Positions 1-9,616 of a DNA stretch of 64,000 nucleotides are shown here, piece after piece. Where the stretch lies: the NCBI RefSeq assembly GCF_004664715.2, contig NC_051071.1, forward strand, positions 91,102,436 to 91,166,435, read 5' to 3'. The stretch is from Peromyscus leucopus. Taxonomy: Eukaryota; Chordata; Mammalia; Rodentia; Cricetidae. The first letter of the stretch is position 1. Each line of letters opens with the position of its first letter. Under the pieces are notes generated by a model that made no database searches, was not told the origin of the DNA, and worked only from the letters and a program-made list of their open reading frames with translations. Both the position numbers and the translations under genes were made by a program.

Positions 1-1140
1 ATAGTCTGGAATCGACAACATTGTTCAATCTGAAGATAGCAACAAAATGCTTAAAGTTGCGATGTAATTTCACATGCGGTGGGGTTGATGTGATACGACC
101 GTGTCAGGGAAACAAAGCTAAGTGCAGCCAGGATCTGTTAGCTCAGCGGCTTTTGATGGAGCAGCTGAGGCACGCATCGCCCGTGGCTCGGACTCCAGGG
201 CTGAGCGCGCGCCGCCAGGACTTTCGCCCTTTTGAAATGAAATAGAAATAGGAGAGTTGCAGGAAGACCCTACCCCACCGAGGGTCAGAAGCCAGGCAAG
301 GGCTCTCAACGGAGGTCTGAACGTCCAGAACTGCTGTGGTAATTAGCAGGTGGTCAGGCGTGGGAGGAGAAAAAGCTGGGGAGGACGTCTGTAAACATTC
401 ATTAGGAGAAATAAAAATGAACCTCCTTATTAGCCTTGTCTGGGAAGGAGTCGCAGAAAACATTCCAAAGCAGAAGCGCGAGAAGATTTAAATAAAATGC
501 ATCATTAAAAATAAGCATACGTGTGTGTAGACACGTATGCACTCGTGTTCCTAACAGGAGGCTCCTAACGTGGGCGGGGGTGGGGGGAGGAGGTCACGCA
601 GCCCCAGGCGTTGTGAGACCCCCAACGGGCTCAGAAGCTGAGGGTTCGAGTCCCCAGCCAGGCTGTGCTGCAGGGCCGGCGGGTCACCACAGGGGGCGCC
701 GGGGAGCCGCGGGTTCTCCGCCCCAGTTCTTCCTGTCTCCCCTGGGGCCTTGCCTATGGTGCCCTTCTAGGGGGGAGTCCCTGCCGAGACACCGGAACTG
801 GGAGAAAACAGCCTAATTGCTCTTGAGATCATCGCCTTTAGAAACTTCGAGCACCTTTCTCGGTCTCTGCTTTGGGTGCCTGGAAGAGGGGGGGGGGGGA
901 GAACCTTCAAAGATTTGCTTATTTTGATTCCTTGGGCGATGGAGCCGTATATTAGGCAGTCCTCGTAGATAGTATTGATGAGAGCTTTGCCGGAGCCTGA
1001 CATCAAATTAGTGGCCTTCGTGTAAAAAATCTGGGAAGAAATGTCTAACATGCTTAAAGCTGGTGGGAGGCGAGGTTTTTACTCATCAATGAGATGCTGC
1101 TCTAAGGGTGGAGGGGAGCGGAAGCCTAAGTCAAAACTTC
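1..1140. other. Unique non-coding sequence, no repeat recognised
   Basis: No transposon signature and no ORF with a recognisable domain is seen here. GC content varies, with a CpG-rich patch at 560-790 and a run of 12 G at 888-899. Short reading frames are not supported by composition or by paired splice signals. The absence of SINEs over 4 kb from the start is unusual for this otherwise SINE-rich window and fits a functionally constrained region. Confidence 0.5.
560..790. other. CpG-rich patch with a CTCF-like core
   Basis: About a dozen CpG dinucleotides occur in roughly 230 bp, far above the rest of the window. At 685-700 the sequence CACCACAGGGGGCGCC contains the right-hand core of the CTCF consensus (CAGGGGGCGC), while the left half is imperfect. 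No transcription start signal can be assigned. Confidence 0.4.
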
Positions 1141-1450
1141 AAGCTCTCTCATTATGAGGTATACCTGACGGGGACACCCAAAGCCGCCTGCACCTCCTCT
1201 CATCAATACAGGAGAGCTTTTTGTCAGTAATTTGCAATAAGTGTCTGCAGCCTTTCTGCAGGGACCCAGAAATCATTATTGGCTGCAGATCTGTACGGTT
1301 CCTAATTGGAAGCATTGGGCCTTATCAGCTGAGGATTTCCTCGGACTTTTGACAGATACCAATACTAAAATCATTGTTCACTTGTCAATTTAAAAGACCA
1401 TTAAAGCAGCTTATTTTGGTTTTAATTGGAACCGCCTCCCTTCCAACGCC
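1141..1450. other. Candidate conserved non-coding element
   Basis: AT-rich unique sequence dense in homeodomain-type core motifs (TAATTG, CAATTT, TTAATTGG), without stretches typical of any repeat. Composition resembles vertebrate conserved developmental enhancers. Conservation itself cannot be judged from one sequence. Confidence 0.35.
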
Positions 1451-1468
1451 AGGCTTAGGGGAGCGTGG

Positions 1469-1563
1469 AAAAAAAAGAAGAAGAAGGAAAGGAAAGAAAG
1501 AAAAACACGCCCCCCGCCCCCCGCCCCCCACCCAGGCGCGCGCGCACACGCACGCACGCGCCC
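1469..1563. repeat. Purine tract followed by alternating CG/CA tract
   Basis: 1469-1505 is almost purely A/G (GAA- and GAAAG-rich). 1506-1533 is C-rich, and 1534-1563 is alternating pyrimidine-purine (GCGCGCGCACACGCACGCAC), the kind of sequence that can adopt Z-DNA. Low-complexity call only. Confidence 0.7.
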
Positions 1564-1652
1564 GGGAACCGGCGGTATGTAGGTCACCCTGGAGAGTTGG
1601 GGCTGGTGGCCGGGACTCTGCTGCAGCGGTCCGCAGCACAGACAGTCCAGAT

Positions 1653-1653
<1 letters not shown>

Positions 1654-1698
<45 letters not shown>
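1654..1698 (+). repeat. (CAG)15 trinucleotide repeat
   Basis: Fifteen uninterrupted CAG units, CTG on the minus strand. A 5' ATG in frame gives a short reading frame with a polyglutamine run, and the minus strand reads polyalanine in another frame. Neither has a conserved flank, so I treat it as a non-coding microsatellite in a GC-rich unique segment. Absence of interruptions suggests length instability. Confidence 0.95.
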
Positions 1699-1699
<1 letters not shown>

Positions 1700-2195
1700 T
1701 AGCGCCAACGCTCCCAATTGCCAATTAAGCGACACCGCATTCGCTTAAAGATTTTTTTTTTCACCCAAAAAGTACAGTGGGTCGAAAATCAATCACTCTC
1801 CCCAGCCTGACCCGGTGAACACAGACGCATAACATACCCATGCTCCGAGCGACCCAGCAGCCCCAGCGCCCAACTAACTTTCCCTCCCTTTAAAAATAAA
1901 GCGAGGACTTCCGCCACGCGGCGGTCCTGCTATAAGGCTGGCAGATGCAGCAAAACTAATATGTGTAAATGCTTTAAAGCTATAATCTGCTTACAGCGAC
2001 ACTTCCACGGCGCGGCGGGGCTGAGGGGGACGAGAAGGCGCTTGGCAGGCAAGGGAAACCGAATTGTTTTGACACCGCCATTGAATAGCGAAGCCTGGTG
2101 GATAATCATTTCATAGGATAATTGTGGGCAAGTTAAAAAAAAAAAAAAAAGAACCGACTCACTTTCTCCACCCTCCTTACCTTCCCCCATCAAAG
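1700..2195. other. Unique segment with CpGs and a TATA-like motif
   Basis: Non-repetitive sequence containing TATAAGG at 1931-1937 just downstream of a CpG-rich stretch (1905-1925), plus an A16 tract at 2135-2150. The TATA-like word could be a weak promoter element, but no transcript evidence can be read from DNA alone. Confidence 0.3.
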
Positions 2196-3300
2196 TGAGC
2201 GATGAGTTCTCCTCATTATTTTTGCCTTGCTCACAACATCCCTGGGTCTCTTCTAAATGAAATAGATTTAATGATAATACTAGAAGGTAAACGGGACTGG
2301 AATAATATTTACTGTATAATCATTTGGGCTCTGTTGAGCTCAGCACTTCCCCTTATCCCAAGAATCTCACTAATTGCTTCCAATCTGAGAAATGACCAGG
2401 CAGACTTATTTTGCTGGAAGGTCCCTTGCACCTAATGTTAAAAAAGCACATATGTGTTTTTGTTCTAAAAGCCCATTTTCCTCCAGTCTCCTCCTCTCCC
2501 TTCCAATTGTAAGTAGCTGATGTTTTGCTTGGCTCCCGTTTTATTTGCTGTCAAAAGGAATTTGATGCAAAAAATCATTTAAGCATGTATACAACCCATG
2601 GAGGGATTCATTTGACCTCATTATACTGCAATAAAGAAGGAATCCAGTTTGTTATCACCGAACCGCATGCATTTCATATCAGATCACAGGAGTGATGCTT
2701 CAAAAGATTATCCCAGAAAGTGCTAGCAAGACGGAACGGGTTAACTTTGCTTGCCAGAAGGTGTTCTGAGAAACACAGGAAAAGAGAGAGATGTGCAGCC
2801 CCCTTTAAGAGCAGAGCAACTGAAGAAAAAAGAGATTTATGCTTTTAATTAATGGCAATTAAACCATGCCTGTTGGCTTGGCCTATGGCAATTGTTCCCT
2901 GTAAAAAGGAGGCCGAGCTGGTGACAAGCATTTGAATCCGCTAAGTTCTGTCAAGGGAGCTGACTCTGCAGGCTTCAAAACCAAACTAAATCAATAAAAG
3001 AATTAAACTTTTATAAATTGCATTTTGACAAGTATCAGATGCCGTTAAGCTTTGATATTATGAATTCCTTGGAGGTGACGCAAACAAGAAGGGCCGCAGT
3101 TAGAGATCCAAACAATCAAAGGGGCTTGTTAACATGCGCTGTCAAACGCGTCAGTGCCATTAATTACTACAAATTAATGTGACTCTGTCTTCCTCTGGTG
3201 ATTGGAATAATAATCAGCCTGATTTGTGGGATGAGCAGAGAGAGCATGTGCAGCCCTGACAAAAAGCATAAGTTTACAAAACACTAGACGTTCCAAATCT
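2196..3300. other. Candidate conserved non-coding block
   Basis: More than 1.1 kb without repeats, AT-rich, with many homeobox-type cores (TTAATTAATGG near 2847, CATTAATTACTAC at 3158-3170) and TGTCAAA-type TALE motifs near 3139. This composition is typical of long-range developmental enhancers. No ORF of interest. Confidence 0.4.
3158..3179. promoter_or_regulatory. Inverted repeat of homeodomain-type half sites
   Basis: CATTAATT (3158-3165) is followed after 6 bp by its perfect complement AATTAATG (3172-3179). Paired TAAT cores in this arrangement are bound by paired-class homeodomain dimers in known enhancers, usually with 2-3 bp spacing, so the 6-bp gap is atypical. Confidence 0.3.
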
Positions 3301-4175
3301 TTGTGTTCAAAGCCTGGATGGTTTTCTTGTAGCCGGTTGTGACCTCACTTTACCTTTCCCGACTCCCGGATCTTCATGTGCTGCCCCCTGTGAGATGACA
3401 GGAGGGGCATCAGACTCTTGCCAGTGATTATTGGAGCATAAAACAAAATCTTTATTGTGCTTCATTGAGGTGGGGGCGTAACACAGTCTTATCCACACTG
3501 ATTTCTTTTTTCTAGGAAATGAACCCAGAACTCCCACTGTTTGGCTACTTGCTAATACGAAAACTTTTTATAAGGCTGACAATTTAAATGGCATGATGCT
3601 TTCTCTATGGTGATTCAGCAGACAGAGCCTACAGGGGAAATAGGAACCCCAATATGTCTAGGGTGGATGGAAGGGACCCAGTAGGGTTCTAGCAGAAGAA
3701 TATCCCTCAGCATTATGGGATAGTCCACATCCAGATATGACCAATGCCACCCTTCCCTTTGAGCCCTCATTTAAAAATAGAATGTGATTTCCATTTTAAC
3801 AACTGGACAAATTGTGATTCTGTACCCTGTACCTGTCCAGTGAAATGCCACAATAGACCAGGGCTGAACCAATACTTGTACCATTAAATGTAATTCAAGC
3901 TCTAAAATAATTTCAAAACCAAACATATTAAAAATTAATTCATAATAACTTATCTTAGTGCTTTTTCTAACACATTGTGTTTCCTCGTTAATTTTACTGG
4001 ACATTTTAATACTTTCCTTTTCTCATAGTCTGTTTCTTCTTTCTGTTTTTCACAGAAATGTTGTGAATCACTAGCATACGGTTTCTCACATCCAAAGAGT
4101 TTCCAAATGTTTGTGCTACATTTCTACTTAATTGAAGAATGAAGTGTAGCCACAGAATATGGTGACTTAAAATTT
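3301..4175. other. Unique intergenic sequence
   Basis: No recognisable gene, repeat or RNA. Composition becomes ordinary AT-rich intergenic DNA. Confidence 0.4.
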
Positions 4176-4375
4176 AGGGGCAGGATGGCTCAGTGGGTAA
4201 AGGCACTTGTCATCAAGCCTGACAACCTGCGTTTGATCCAGGAGACCTACATGATGGAAGAGAGAATGATTCCTACAATTGTCCCCTGATCCATACGTGC
4301 GTGGGTGCATGCGTGAGTGTGTGCGTGTGTGCGTGTGTGTGTGCGCGCGCGCAGGTGCACAAAATAAAATGTGAA
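4176..4375 (+). mobile_element. B3 SINE with internal TG/CG microsatellite
   Basis: tRNA-derived head with the Pol III A-box-like word TGGCTCAGTGGGT (4186-4198), a B-box relic near 4229, the B3 body, and an A-rich tail ending in AAAATAAAATG. A (TG/CG)n tract at about 4297-4356 lies before the tail, where B3 copies often expand. Confidence 0.85.
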
Positions 4376-5382
4376 GAAGAATTAGAGAATCCTTTTAGAT
4401 GACAAAGGCTGAGGCAGGAAATGTAGGAATCAATGTTGTTTCAGCTAAGAGAGGACAGTGGAGATGGGGATGGCAGGGAATGGGCCTCTTTTTTTTTTTT
4501 TCTTGTCCCTCAAAACTTGGAATGCCATGTTGTCTCTTCCTACTATCTTGGTATGACCACCGCTGGAAAACTACTCCTTCCCAGCTGCGTTAGCTGGCGG
4601 GCTAAGTGTCGGTGGAGACGGTCTTACCTGGGGAGACACAGGAGTCCTAGTACTGTACCCACAAACTGCCAGCAGGAACTGTGCCAGGTGTGTATGGTGT
4701 TTGGACTAATTACTTAATTTTGACTATCGACCATATCTAAGTGTGTTTTTAACACAGAGAGGAATTATCCTGACACCATCTGGCAGCAGTTTCCCATGTC
4801 TGACAAAATCTAAAACTCACTTTGAAGCTTGGCCAGTGATACATATGCACAGGGTTCCCCGCCATGTGGATCAACCTCTGATCTTCTGTTTAACAAGGGA
4901 TTTGTCTCAAACTGTGGTTACAGTATTTTATTGAGGTGGCTAATCTGTTACTCAGGACCCAAGACTCATAGGACAGATAATTCTCTGCTCTGGTAGTGAG
5001 AGGGAAGTTTGGGGTGTTTTTCCTTTTCATTGTCAAGGAGTAGATTCCCGACTCAAAGGCTGGGTTTAAATGAAGGTTTTCCATTTCACAGGCTTCTCTG
5101 GATCTGCTCAGGGAAAGCATTAAGGGGTAGGACCCCAGACACAAATGATTGTGGAAGCCCCCACAAAAACGCCTGATAAAGCCTCCTCTTGCTTGTGCTC
5201 ATCAGCAACCGCAGGAGGAATTTATCATTGAAAATGTGTGTGGTGGTTTTTCTCTGATGACTTGGCAAGATCCTGTCTGGGCTGGAGCCCTCTAAATTTC
5301 AGAATCCTGTCTATACTGTAAGCAGGCTTCGTCCAAATGTCTTTGTGCCGTAATGGATATTATGGACTCGAAGGCACAGGCC
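4376..5382. other. Unique intergenic sequence
   Basis: No repeat or gene recognised; only a T-rich tract near 4490-4501 stands out. Confidence 0.4.
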
Positions 5383-5396
5383 CGTCACTTACTCTT

Positions 5397-5563
5397 TTTT
5401 TGTTTTGTTTTGTTTTGTTTTTCGAGACAGGGTTTCTCTGTGTAGCTTTGCACCTTTCCTGGGACTCACTTGGTAGTCCAGGCTGGCCTCGAACTCACAG
5501 AGATCCGCCTGCCTCTGCCTCCCGAGTGCTGGGATTAAAGGCGTGCGCCACCACCGCCCGGCT
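5397..5563 (-). mobile_element. B1 SINE, intact, with target-site duplication
   Basis: Full B1 (7SL-derived) on the minus strand: T-rich (reverse poly-A) end, then the reverse B1 body ending in CGCCACCACCGCCCGGC. Flanking 14-bp direct repeats CGTCACTTACTCTT at 5383-5396 and 5564-5577 are perfect, indicating a recent insertion. Its 3' part carries the AAAGCTACACAGAG variant seen in this window's younger B1s. Confidence 0.95.
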
Positions 5564-5599
5564 CGTCACTTACTCTTACAAAAAAAAAAAAAAAAAAAA

Positions 5600-5799
5600 G
5601 ATTTGTTTTTATTACTTTTAAATTGTGTGTATACGTGTGTGGCTATGTGTGGGTAGGTGCACATCAGTGCAGATGCCTGCGGAGGCCAGAAGGGGGAGTC
5701 AGAGCCTCCCAGAGGTTGTGTGAGTGCTGGGAACTGAACTCTGGTTCTCTGCCAGAGCAATATGCAATTTTAACCCCTCGGCCGTGGCTCCAAACCCAC
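5600..5799 (-). mobile_element. B2/B3-type SINE
   Basis: Reverse tRNA-derived SINE: A/T-rich tail first (preceded by A20 at 5580-5599), then the GAGGCCAGAAG word near 5685 and a degenerate tRNA-like head (TAACCCCTCGGCCGTGGCTC) at the right end. Diverged, so B2 and B3 are hard to separate. Confidence 0.75.
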
Positions 5800-5840
5800 T
5801 TAATCTTTTTTAAATCATACATTCTTTGTTTGCTTGTTTA

Positions 5841-5842
<2 letters not shown>

Positions 5843-5899
<57 letters not shown>

Positions 5900-6051
5900 C
5901 TGAGTGTCCATGTGCCGTGGTACTCATGTGGAGGTAGGAGGGACCACTTACAGAACTTGGCTCTCTTTTCTACCACAAAGAGTGCTAGGATCACACTCGG
6001 GTCATCAGGTTTGGTGGGAAGCACCTTTATCCTCTGAGCCTTCTCTGTGAA
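5843..6051 (-). mobile_element. B3 SINE with (TG)28 tract
   Basis: (TG)28 at 5843-5898 precedes a reverse B3 body (GTGCCGTGGTACTCATGTGG, then a reverse head with CACCTTTATCCTCTGAGCC). Microsatellite expansion at the SINE 3' end is common in rodents. Confidence 0.8.
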
Positions 6052-8221
6052 GCTTGGTATGCAGCATGTATGTCTGTGTGTAGCACGCAAGTGTGTCCTA
6101 ACCCCTCACGAAAGCTTCCACACGTTAATGAGCACCCAGCGAAGTCCAGATAACTCGTTTGCCTAGAGCAAAATTGATGACGTGCGTTAATCTGAACAAC
6201 TGGCACTCCAAAGCAGAAGAAATACTTGGTGCCCACGTTGACGTAAAAGTGTAATCATCCTTTTCTGAGATTTCAGTTGCGGTGGGTTTGCATTGACCTC
6301 GTCTCCCACTGTCACTTTGAAGGTCTTTCCCGTGTGAGTTCACAGTGCACACATGTAAATGTATTTCAGTGTGAGGTGTGTCTCCCCGCTTCGTGTCTAC
6401 CTTGCTTCTCCCCACATTCTTTTCCTTTTCGAACCTGCATCTTTTCGAAAAACTTGGATTGTTAGCTTAATTCACAACTTATTATCATCACTTTGGTAAC
6501 AATCACATTTATAAATCCTCATAAATTTTATATACGCCAAGATTTGAGAAGTCCTATCTCAAATCCATTCTTATGAGAAGAGGTGGGTGGTGGTGGTGTG
6601 GGTATTCAACTTTTCACATGCAGGTAGAAATATACAGTCACAGACACATTTATTCACACACATCTGTAACAATATAATCTATGACTATTGATTGCCAGAA
6701 GAATACATCTTCATTTGAGAGGTGAGTTATCTCTTTTCCCGGCAGATGAATGCTCAGCTCCTTGCTCTTCTTCACTGTGGGAGTGATGGATGAACAGACA
6801 CTTTAATTTAGGCCCTTGTTTTTTCATACAGCTTTCGACTTCTTCTGCTTCTTTTATTACATTGTTCCAGACACAATGGTGCTCCACATACGCTGTTCAA
6901 CTCATAATGAGACAAATTGCAAATACAGAGGTCGATAATTTTCTCTATTTCTGACACTGCAAATCGTCTCCAGAAGAGATTTGTAGGAAAGACACTAGGT
7001 GACTCGTTGATGAATTAGTAACTGAGATACACGGGCTCACACAATTTGCACACATCCACATCGTAGTATTGGTTTCAACCCAAGGAAACAGTTGCCCAAA
7101 CCAACCACAGTTCTCCCTATCTGGCGATTTTATGATGATCAATCTACTGCAATTTGTTGGCTCCATGGTCATTTCTTAGGCATGGAAGTATGAAACTGGA
7201 TTTTATAGCTAAACGTGGCTTATGTTTTCAGGGTTACTACTTTTATGTCTGTAAAGACAGCAGCAACTGTTAAATCCATTTCTGAAAAACAAAGAACATT
7301 TCAACAGATAGATCAATGGTTAAATTTTGTGGATATGTCCCCAGTATAATCTTAAGGTTTCTTTCAGTTGCACAAAAGACTTTTATGAGCTGACCTTTCC
7401 ATGACCTGGAGTGTAAGGCAGGGAGCCTGCACTCACTGTGAGTACCCCGACTCCTGGCAGAGGAGAGAGCCACCTCTGCTATTCCTGCCTCCAGGAAGCC
7501 ATGTCCTTCCCTCACCACTCACTTTGGCTGATGTTTAGTGAATTCTGCTCGATCAACCCAAATGAGTGAGTTCAGTCAGGAATGTCAGTTCTCTGTCCTT
7601 TCTACTCTCTACTTGGAAGCAGAAAGTACTCTGCTAAGAGGTGTGTGGTTCTTCTTGAGAAAAATGGGGGGTGAGGGTGAATGCTGTGATGATCCATATG
7701 CAGCCTGGCTCCATTTGCCTCATGAGATCTTGGGAAAGTCGTTGGTTTAATGGGTTTTGCCTGCATGATCGGAAACAATGACGTTACGTCTCACAGGAAT
7801 CCTATACCAGACATTGTTATACCCCTGGGGGTATAATCGTGAGCAAAACACGTACAGCCCTTGATTCTCAGATGTTAAGAGCTACAGAAAATATTTAAAG
7901 AAGTCTTTACAAGGGAGTTGACAAGTACAGTGTTTGTGGTGTCACAGAAAGCCATGGGCACCATGGGGGGACCCTAACAGTATCACAATGCAGGAGGGTT
8001 GGGATGCACATCCAGAGTTAGCTATGGTTGAGACAGGAGCCAAGGCATGGACAGGGAGGTAAGGCACGGGTAGGAGGCAAGGGATGGGTATAAATTTGCT
8101 AGAAAATGGGGATAGGGGAAAGATCAGAGGGGAGAATGTCCTGAGGAGGAAAGGAAGGGAGGTCTTAGTTCAAAAACCAGAAAAGGAATGTTAAACAAAC
8201 AAACAAAAACACAAAGAATGG
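6052..8221. other. Unique intergenic sequence
   Basis: About 2.2 kb without a recognisable gene or transposon. A perfect 9-bp-arm hairpin lies at 7817-7836 and a purine-rich stretch at about 8020-8160. Parts of 6470-7200 are AT-rich and could be constrained, but nothing specific is visible. Confidence 0.4.
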
Positions 8222-8326
8222 TCAGCAGGGCATGCCTATAATCCCAGCACTTTGGACCCTGAAGCAGGAGGATCATGAGTTTAAGGCAGCTTGAGGTACA
8301 TGGTGGAAACTCTGTCTCAAAAAGAA
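8222..8326 (+). mobile_element. Diverged B1-type SINE
   Basis: Contains CCTATAATCCCAGCACTTTG, GCAGGAGGATCATGAGTTTA and a CTCTGTCTCAAAAAG end, the B1 order, but with a degenerate middle. Probably an old B1 or proto-B1 copy. Confidence 0.7.
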
Positions 8327-8982
8327 AAGCCACAGGATAGAAGTCATTGATATTGTCTGGACCACAAAGCTGAGGAAGACTTCATATATAGCAGAAAAAA
8401 AGAACTTACAATATTTGAGCATAAATTATTTAGAAGTAAGCCCTTGGTGCTACCAGTGAATTTATTATATAAATGTGACTTACTAATCATGATGACCTTG
8501 GGTATATGTCTGTGTCCTTATTTACTCAACAGATGTCTGGTTGACTCAGTAGCTTTAAAGGTTGATCCATCTGATTAGATTGGTTAAAAAATAAAGTCAA
8601 AGGGACTTAAAGTACCTCATCTTTTTGTTTGCTGATCCCTCATACGTGTGTAGCATGATCCATCACAAACTGTTTCCAGTACATTAACTCACTGTATCCT
8701 TCAAACAACACTGTTGGTAGGATGTGATGCTTAAGACTCACATCATTCCAAAGACTCAGTCACATGAAAGAGATAACTGCTAACATTTGACATCCATCTC
8801 TGGAGTGAACTTTAAGAGAAGCCATGGGCATAAGAGACAAATTTTAATAGAAATAGAAACTAAAACAATCTTTTCTCCATTCTTGAAACAGAGAGGTCTT
8901 CCAGCTTTCACTTGAATTGTGAATCACAAGGATGAGCACTTCTATATACTGCTATATACTGCAATAAAACCTTCCACTGTTT
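8327..8982. other. Unique intergenic sequence with an old MIR relic
   Basis: Non-coding. 8670-8765 resembles the minus-strand 3' half of a MIR (see separate entry); the remainder is unassigned. Confidence 0.4.
8670..8765 (-). mobile_element. MIR SINE relic
   Basis: GTACATTAACTCACTGTATC followed by a CAAACAACACTGTTGGTAGG-like stretch matches the reverse MIR pattern (ATTAACTCATTTAATCCTCA, then ACAACCCTATGAGGTAGGTA). Ancient and decayed. Confidence 0.5.
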
Positions 8983-9159
8983 GGGCTGGCGAGACACAGC
9001 CTGAGAACCTGAATTCAAATCTCTGGCATCCACATCAAAGCAAGATGTGGAAGCACACATATGCAACCGTGGTGCTGGAAATGAGTGTGGTCTCCAGAAT
9101 TCACTGGCCAACCAGTCTAGCTGAATACACGAGCTTGGCATTTCTTTTGAGACCCCATT
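8983..9159 (+). mobile_element. RSINE1/B4 5' part, interrupted
   Basis: Starts with a tRNA-like GGGCTGGCGAGA head and later contains ACTGGCCAACCAGTCTAGCT, AGCTTGGCA and GAGACCCC, the RSINE1/B4 order. Its expected end resumes at about 9446, after an intervening B1 and a purine repeat. Confidence 0.7.
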
Positions 9160-9163
9160 GCAA

Positions 9164-9308
9164 GGCGAGTGTAGTGGTGCATACTTTCAATCCCAGCACT
9201 TGGGAGGCAGAGGCAGGTGGATCTCTCTGAGTTTGAGGCCAGCCTGGGCTACAGAGTGAGTTCCAGGACAGCTAGGACTACAGAGAAACCCTGTCTCAAA
9301 ATCAAAAA
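9164..9308 (+). mobile_element. B1 SINE
   Basis: Near-complete B1: CAATCCCAGCACTTGGGAGG, GTGGATCTCT, AGGCCAGCCTGGGCTACAGA and AAACCCTGTCTCAAAATC, ending in an A-rich tail that grades into a GGAA/GGGA repeat. It lies inside an RSINE1/B4 copy. Confidence 0.95.
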
Positions 9309-9310
9309 GA

Positions 9311-9434
9311 AAGGAAAGAAGGAAGGAATGAAAGAAGGAAGGGAGGGAGGGAGAGAAGGAGAGAGAGAGGGAGAGAGAGAGGGAGGGAGGGAGGGAGGGA
9401 GGGAGGGAGGGAGGGAGGGAGGGAGGGAGGGAGG
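9311..9434 (+). repeat. (GGAA/GGGA)n microsatellite
   Basis: Purine-only tetranucleotide repeat that begins as GGAA, passes through GAGA and becomes about fourteen perfect GGGA units. It grew from the A-rich tail of the adjoining B1. Confidence 0.95.
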
Positions 9435-9445
9435 AAAAATAAACT

Positions 9446-9484
9446 AGATATGGCTAGAGAAAATACCAGACATCAATCTCTGGC

Positions 9485-9486
<2 letters not shown>
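9446..9486 (+). mobile_element. RSINE1/B4 3' end (continuation)
   Basis: The words ACCAGACATCAATCTCTGGCC are the typical RSINE1/B4 3' end that precedes a CA repeat. It pairs with the 5' part at 8983-9159. Confidence 0.65.
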
Positions 9487-9553
<67 letters not shown>

Positions 9554-9616
9554 TGCACTAACGCACGCACGCACGCACTAACGCACACACGCACGCACGC
9601 ACTAACGCACGCACAC
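9487..9616 (+). repeat. (CA)n / (CACG)n microsatellite
   Basis: (AC)18 at about 9487-9522 changes to CACG tetranucleotides broken three times by the word CACTAACGCAC, indicating secondary duplications of a larger block. Alternating pyrimidine-purine sequence. Confidence 0.95.

Noticed and set aside
641..660. tRNA-like B box GGTTCGAGTCC
   Set aside because: No matching A box or cloverleaf can be formed with the flanks; treated as chance in CpG-rich sequence.
1465..1728. Polyglutamine ORF over the CAG repeat
   Set aside because: Only 87 codons, low-complexity Lys/Glu and Pro/Arg flanks, no domain, and open frames on the other strand as well; explained by the microsatellite.
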